A DNA stretch of 64,000 nucleotides, taken from positions 29,743-93,742 of the forward strand of contig DASUKA010000151.1 in the NCBI GenBank assembly GCA_036278935.1, read 5' to 3'. Numbering within the stretch: the stretch's first letter is position 1; each line of letters opens with the position of its first letter. Shown piece after piece: positions 60,419 to 64,000 of this stretch. The position numbers and the translations under genes were made by a program. Origin of the DNA: DASSNR01 sp036278935 (lineage in GTDB: Bacteria > Gemmatimonadota > Gemmatimonadetes > Gemmatimonadales > Gemmatimonadaceae). The notes beneath the pieces were generated by a model. The model worked only from the letters and a program-made list of their open reading frames with translations, searched no databases and was not told the DNA's origin.

Positions 60419-60897
60419 GCGCCGAGGGCACCCGCCAGCAGATCGTCACCTTCCGCGTGGGGAAGGAGTACTTCGCCGCCGATATTTTTGCGGTGGAGCG
60501 CGTGCTCCGCTATCAACCGCCGACCGTCGTGCCGCACCTCCCGGATTGGGTGGAGGGCGTGATCGAATACGAAGAGCGCGTGGTGCCGGTGATCGATCTC
60601 CGGCGTCGCCTGGGCATCGAGCCTGTTCCCCCACGGCCGGAGACACGCATCATTGTCTTCACGGTGGATGACGAGTGGACGGCAGTGGTGGTGGACGCGG
60701 TGCTCGAGGTCATGGCGCCGGCGCCGGAGCAGCTCTCGGCGCCGCCCGCGCTCTTCCGTGGTCTCTCGGCGGAATACCTGCGCGCCCTCGTGCGACAGGA
60801 GAACCGGCTGGTGCTGCTGATCGAGATGTCGCGGCTGCTCACCGCCACGGAGCGAATCACCTTGCAGCAGATGAGCACCGCCGCGGCACATGAATGA
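60415..60897 (+). CDS. cheW: CheW-like protein, copy 3
   Basis: This 160-residue protein is a CheW homologue: IVTFRVGKEYFAADIFAVERVLRY, VPHLPDWVEGVIEYEERVVPVIDLRRRLG and TAVVVDAVLEVM. The typical INLRG is changed to IEYEERVVPVID, as in some CheV-like or non-canonical CheW proteins. It starts on the stop of copy 2 and overlaps the TPR gene by 8 bp. Two divergent coupling proteins next to each other suggest more than one receptor class or array. Confidence 0.9.
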   Translation: MSAEGTRQQIVTFRVGKEYFAADIFAVERVLRYQPPTVVPHLPDWVEGVIEYEERVVPVIDLRRRLGIEPVPPRPETRIIVFTVDDEWTAVVVDAVLEVMAPAPEQLSAPPALFRGLSAEYLRALVRQENRLVLLIEMSRLLTATERITLQQMSTAAAHE

Positions 60898-61810
60898 CGG
60901 CACGGCTGTCGCGCCCCGGGCACGCTACGCCGCGATACAGGCGCGGCTGGAGGAGCCATCGGCGAGCGACAACCGCGACGCGATCAAGACGGAGATCATC
61001 GCGCTGGTCCGGCAGGTGGATGCCGAGATCGCGCAGCTGACCACGCTCCGGGACGATGTGAAAGTGCTGGTCGCCCGCTGGAAGGCGCTGCCGATCGAGC
61101 GCACGCCGTCGCGGAACAGTGCGTCCGCATCAGATGCGGAGCCGACACCGGGCGCCGAACCTGGCCTGGCTCCCGCATTTCCGTGCGAGCGCCCCCCGAT
61201 GCAGGCGGACCACCTGGGTGCCTCCACCTTCATCGAGAAGGGATGGAACCTCATCGCACGCGGCCAGCCCGCGGACGCGGAGCAGACGCTGCGCAAGGCG
61301 CTCGCGCTCGCGCCGGATGACCCACAAACCGGGTCGCTGCTCGGCTGGGCGCAGATGCTGCAAACGAAGTACGACGACGCGCTCCTGAGCTTCCAGAAGG
61401 TGCTCATGCGGGAGCCGGGCAATGCACTGGCCCGGATCAATGTGGGCTACATCTGCCTGAAGAAGCGGATCTTCGGCGAGGCGATCGAGCACCTGTCCAG
61501 GGCCATCCGGTCGGACACCGATCGTAAGGCGGCGCTGTATGCGCACTTTTATCTGGGGTTGGTGTATGCCGAGCGGGAGATGTACGATGACGCCCAGAGC
61601 TTTTACCGGAAGACGCTCACCCTTGGGCCGAACCTGATCGAGGCGTACTACGAGTTGGGTCGCGCCCTCTGGTTCGGCGGCAAGCGCGACGATGCGCTGC
61701 AGGCATGGCGCGACGGGCTTGCAGCAAACAGGTTTAATCCGTGGGGAAAGCGCTGCGGAGAGATGGTCGAGCTGGTCGAAGGCGGCGGCGAGCCGCCACG
61801 GGCCTCGTAG
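60890..61810 (+). CDS. TPR protein with coiled-coil N terminus (end of chemosensory operon)
   Basis: This 306-residue protein has a helical N-terminal segment (about 25-68; AIKTEIIALVRQVDAEIAQLTTLRDDVKVL), a disordered Ala/Ser/Pro linker, and four or five TPRs from about residue 110 (FIEKGWNLIARGQPADAEQTLRKALALAPDD, YLGLVYAEREMYDDAQSFYRKTL). It has no signal peptide. It overlaps the preceding cheW by 8 bp and the next gene by 70 bp in another frame. Its role is unknown; a scaffold in the same pathway is likely. Confidence 0.88.
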   Translation: MNDGTAVAPRARYAAIQARLEEPSASDNRDAIKTEIIALVRQVDAEIAQLTTLRDDVKVLVARWKALPIERTPSRNSASASDAEPTPGAEPGLAPAFPCERPPMQADHLGASTFIEKGWNLIARGQPADAEQTLRKALALAPDDPQTGSLLGWAQMLQTKYDDALLSFQKVLMREPGNALARINVGYICLKKRIFGEAIEHLSRAIRSDTDRKAALYAHFYLGLVYAEREMYDDAQSFYRKTLTLGPNLIEAYYELGRALWFGGKRDDALQAWRDGLAANRFNPWGKRCGEMVELVEGGGEPPRAS

Positions 61811-62748
61811 GCGCAGCCTTCGCGCTGCTGCTCGCCGGCGTTGCCGGCGCGCAGCCGAACGCTCCCACGCGGCTGGATCGCGGACGGTTTACCATCATCG
61901 CGTATCCCCGCGATGTGCCGCTGGCCCATTCGCTGCTTGCGCGCGCGCTGCAGGACGACACCTTTCCCGGGCTGCCGCGACCGCGCGAGCACGTGCTGAT
62001 CGCCATCGCGCCCGACATGCATCACTTCCGTCAGTGGGTGGGTCCCGGCGCGCCGGAGTGGGGGGCGGCCATCGCCATTCCCGCGGAGCACCGAATCGTG
62101 ATGCAAGGGAGCAGCGCGGGCTCGGATGCCGGAAATCCCTTGCAGGTGCTCCGGCACGAGCTCGCGCATCTGGCGCTGCACGAAGCGATGGGCCCGTTGC
62201 CGCCGCGCTGGTTCGACGAGGGGTACGCGAGCTACGCTGCGGGTGAGTGGGGGCGGAACGAAGTGCTGGCCGCGAGCGTGGGGCTCGCGTTGCGCGGCGT
62301 GCCGCCGCTCGATTCGCTCGATGCGGAGTTCTATGCCGGTGCCTCGCGTGCCGACGCGGCGTATGCGCTGTCGTATCGCGCGGTGGCCAGTATGGCGGCG
62401 CTGGACCCCAACCGCGGGCTGACGCTCTTCTTCAAGTACTGGAAGCAGACCGGCTCCATCGACCTGGCGCTGCGCCAGGCGTACGGGCTGACGGAAGCGG
62501 GGTTCGAGCAGCGGTGGCAGCACGACACGCGCGTGCACTACGGCGCGCTGGCGCTGTTTGCCAATCTGACGGTCGCATTCGGGCTCGTGCTGGTGATCGT
62601 GCTACCGCTCTATCTTGTACGGCGCCGGCGCGACCGGGAACGGCTGGCCGCCATGCGCGCGGAGGATGAGGCGGCGGACCGGGCGGAACGCGAGCGGGTG
62701 ATCGAGGAGTTGCTGAGGGAGACGCAGGGAGGTGCAGATACGGAGTAG
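61741..62748 (+). CDS. Membrane-anchored HExxH peptidase-like protein
   Basis: This 335-residue protein has a basic N terminus and signal peptide (LVGAAFALLLAGVAGAQP), then a metallopeptidase-like domain with HELAH at residues 139-143, followed by PPRWFDEGYASYAAGEW, where the Glu after WFD is a probable third zinc ligand (gluzincin pattern). A membrane span lies at about 268-291, followed by a basic then acidic cytoplasmic tail. It resembles the MA-like peptidase group. The substrate is unknown. The proposed GTG start overlaps the TPR gene by 70 bp, which is unusually long; no better start precedes the signal peptide. Confidence 0.85.
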   Translation: MGKALRRDGRAGRRRRRAATGLVGAAFALLLAGVAGAQPNAPTRLDRGRFTIIAYPRDVPLAHSLLARALQDDTFPGLPRPREHVLIAIAPDMHHFRQWVGPGAPEWGAAIAIPAEHRIVMQGSSAGSDAGNPLQVLRHELAHLALHEAMGPLPPRWFDEGYASYAAGEWGRNEVLAASVGLALRGVPPLDSLDAEFYAGASRADAAYALSYRAVASMAALDPNRGLTLFFKYWKQTGSIDLALRQAYGLTEAGFEQRWQHDTRVHYGALALFANLTVAFGLVLVIVLPLYLVRRRRDRERLAAMRAEDEAADRAERERVIEELLRETQGGADTE

Positions 62749-62778
62749 GACGCTCACGACACGACGAGGTGCTGCGAT

Positions 62779-63684
62779 ATGTTCACACTGGATCCTCCGC
62801 CTGAAGGGCCGCATCGCCTGCTGTTGGGCCTCGCCATCGCGGCGCTGATTTTTCCGGGCGCGCTCCGCGCTCAGAACGATTCTCCGCTCCGCGGGTCGGC
62901 CGAGTGCCTGTCCGCGATTCCCGCCGATGCAATGCGGCGTGTTACGGTCTATCTCGCTGCCGACGCGAGCGATTCCGCGACGCGCATGCTGCTCGGCAAT
63001 CTCGGAGTGCTCACGCAGGCCGTGGCCGAGCGGACGCGCACCCTTATGGGCGCTCCGCCTGGGACGCTGCCGAAGGGCGAACCCGCCATCACGTGGCAAA
63101 CCATAGGGAGCGGCTTGACCATCACGGCCCATCGAGGCGGCCGACTGACCTTTGGTCTCGCGTCCGATCGCGACAGCACGACATCATCCGCGCTCCTGGA
63201 GCGTGCGTTGAAGGCCGTGGTGGCGGCGGACAACGCGTGGTTCCTCTGGCCCGACAGCACCCGTGACTCGCTTGTTTTCCGTCTGACATTCCACGAGCCG
63301 TTTTTCAACCGCTCGGGAGACGTCCATCCCGTGTCCGCGCAAAATGCGATTCCGGTGTTCTCCGTCATGCGGCCATGGGAAGAGCAGACGCGAGTGATAC
63401 GGCGCGCTCGCGTTCATTATCCATCCCCGTTGGAGTCGGGACGGATCGAGGGCGTCGTTGTTATGCGGTTTGTGGTCGATACGGCTGGTCGTGTCGACCT
63501 CGGGACGGTCCGCGATCTCTGGCCAGCGGACCGACCGCGTCCCAGCGGAGAGATGGCCGGATACTACCGCTCCTTCGTTACCGCCGTTCGCTCTGCGCTC
63601 GTGAATGAGCGTTTCGAACCGGCGCGTATCGGTGGGTGTCCGGTGCCGCAGCTGGTGCAAATGCCGTTTACGTTCAAGCCGTAA
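62779..63684 (+). CDS. Secreted protein with TonB C-terminal-like domain
   Basis: This 301-residue protein has a signal peptide (LLLGLAIAALIFPGALRA, cut near residue 31). The middle part is not recognised. The C-terminal 90 residues look like a TonB C-terminal domain: YPSPLESGRIEGVVVMRFVVDTAGRVD, ending in FEPARIGGCPVPQLVQMPFTFKP. Unlike true TonB it has no membrane anchor or Pro-rich spacer, so it is probably periplasmic or cell-envelope associated and not an energy transducer. Cys in GGCPVPQ could pair with Cys43. Such proteins seem frequent in this bacterial group, but the function is unknown. Confidence 0.83.
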   Translation: MFTLDPPPEGPHRLLLGLAIAALIFPGALRAQNDSPLRGSAECLSAIPADAMRRVTVYLAADASDSATRMLLGNLGVLTQAVAERTRTLMGAPPGTLPKGEPAITWQTIGSGLTITAHRGGRLTFGLASDRDSTTSSALLERALKAVVAADNAWFLWPDSTRDSLVFRLTFHEPFFNRSGDVHPVSAQNAIPVFSVMRPWEEQTRVIRRARVHYPSPLESGRIEGVVVMRFVVDTAGRVDLGTVRDLWPADRPRPSGEMAGYYRSFVTAVRSALVNERFEPARIGGCPVPQLVQMPFTFKP

Positions 63685-63705
63685 CGGTAGCGCGTCCTCC
63701 CCCGC

Positions 63706-63735
63706 TTGACACCCGCTTTCTCCTACGCCTAGACT
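63706..63735 (+). promoter_or_regulatory. Sigma-70-like promoter of the 57-residue membrane protein
   Basis: A perfect TTGACA (63706-63711) and TAGACT (63730-63735) are 18 bp apart. The expected transcription start falls at about 63742, one base before the ATG at 63743, and no ribosome-binding site precedes the ATG. This suggests a leaderless mRNA. Confidence 0.65.
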
Positions 63736-63742
63736 ACGCTCC

Positions 63743-63916
63743 ATGCCAAACGTCAAGATTCCCACGCGCGCCGGCTCCGGTCTCTGGTGGGGGCTGGCCG
63801 TGCTCGCACTCGTGCTCGGCTACGCCGATCTCATCCGTGGCGGCATCACCATCGCGCCCATCCTTCTGGTCCTCGGCTACATCGTCCTGATTCCGATCGC
63901 GATTCTGAAGCGATAG
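63743..63916 (+). CDS. Small two-span membrane protein, 57 residues
   Basis: This small protein reads PNVKIPTRAGSGLWWGLAV and continues into two hydrophobic spans (about residues 13-30 and 35-54), with IRGGITIAPI between, ending ILKR. It is not assigned to a family by me; similar short proteins with a LGYIVLIPIAI-like second span are common in Gemmatimonadota-like genomes, as far as I recall. The promoter fit and lack of a ribosome-binding site suggest leaderless translation. It lies just upstream of tRNA-Val. Confidence 0.75.
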   Translation: MPNVKIPTRAGSGLWWGLAVLALVLGYADLIRGGITIAPILLVLGYIVLIPIAILKR

Positions 63917-63925
63917 GTGGCGATC

Positions 63926-63999
63926 GGGCGAATAGCTCAGTTGGTTAGAGCGCCTGCCTTACACGCAGGATGTCGGGGGTTCGAGTCCCTCTTCGCCCA
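63926..63999 (+). tRNA. tRNA-Val (anticodon UAC)
   Basis: The cloverleaf is complete. Acceptor arms GGGCGAA (63926-63932) and TTCGCCC (63992-63998) pair perfectly, and the discriminator is A. The D arm is GCTCAGTTGGTTAGAGC, the anticodon stem is CCTGC/GCAGG around the loop CTTACAC with anticodon TAC, and the T arm is GGGGGTTCGAGTCCCTC with one G-T pair. CCA is not encoded up to the window edge (the sequence continues with T). It would read GUA and other GUN codons. Confidence 0.95.
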
Positions 64000-64000
64000 T

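Overview
The window is GC-rich, densely coded bacterial DNA with mostly short intergenic gaps, many start/stop overlaps (ATGA, GTGA, TAATG) and frequent GTG starts. The gene complement (SusC/SusD-type outer-membrane pair, TonB-C secreted protein, type VI secretion, FtsH-FolP-CdaA, IleRS of the GIHH/eukaryote-like class, MglA plus roadblock genes, PATAN/DUF4388-TPR proteins) suggests a Gram-negative bacterium, most probably of the phylum Gemmatimonadota. This is an inference from gene content; no rRNA is present to test it.

Layout. (1) 1-13.9 kb: right-hand part of a type VI secretion locus, all on +: tssC (cut by the window edge), hcp, tagJ/impE, tssA, tssE, tssF, tssG, clpV, an unrecognised membrane-segment protein that is a candidate effector, vgrG, a small unknown protein and a PAAR tip protein. 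TssB, TssK and the TssJLM membrane complex are not here and probably lie to the left. (2) 14-17.4 kb: a GH15 glucan/trehalose hydrolase coupled to a small membrane protein, then a quinone oxidoreductase on -. (3) 17.7-22.1 kb: a SusC/SusD-like pair ending at a perfect 24-bp hairpin shared with convergent icd (isocitrate dehydrogenase). (4) 23.8-25.9 kb: rhlE, rpsU and infA, ending in a strong terminator. (5) 25.9-28.6 kb, on -: two unknown small proteins, cfa and a small membrane protein. (6) 28.8-34.5 kb: tilS-hpt-ftsH-folP-cdaA, a tight operon. (7) 34.5-44.3 kb: a DUF2723 membrane protein, then yggS-divIVA-PNP-ileS-traR/dksA-like-lspA-rluD, reminiscent of the division/wall-linked order seen in other phyla. 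(8) 44.2-61.8 kb: one long, nearly gapless chemosensory operon, cheW-cheY-cheA-cheC-TPR-PATAN/TPR-TPR/roadblock-roadblock-roadblock-mglA-tandem DnaA-like AAA+ -PATAN/TPR-cheR-cheD-cheB-cheW-cheW-TPR. (9) 61.7-64 kb: a membrane-anchored HExxH peptidase, a secreted TonB-C protein, a probably leaderless 57-residue membrane protein and tRNA-Val(UAC).

Two things stand out. First, the chemosensory operon joins a complete Che adaptation set (but no receptor and no flagellar gene) to an MglA-type polarity GTPase with three roadblock partners and to a 645-residue protein made of two DnaA-type AAA+ modules with no DnaA DNA-binding domain. This looks like a polarity or surface-behaviour signalling system that I cannot match to a described one. 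Second, between 34.4 and 45.2 kb there are four quasi-palindromic elements with one architecture (G/A-rich arm, 42-55 nt spacer, C/T-rich arm, always in the same orientation as the genes). Two of them are inserted in frame inside ileS and add roughly 30-40 residues each to the synthetase, reminiscent of Rickettsia palindromic elements.
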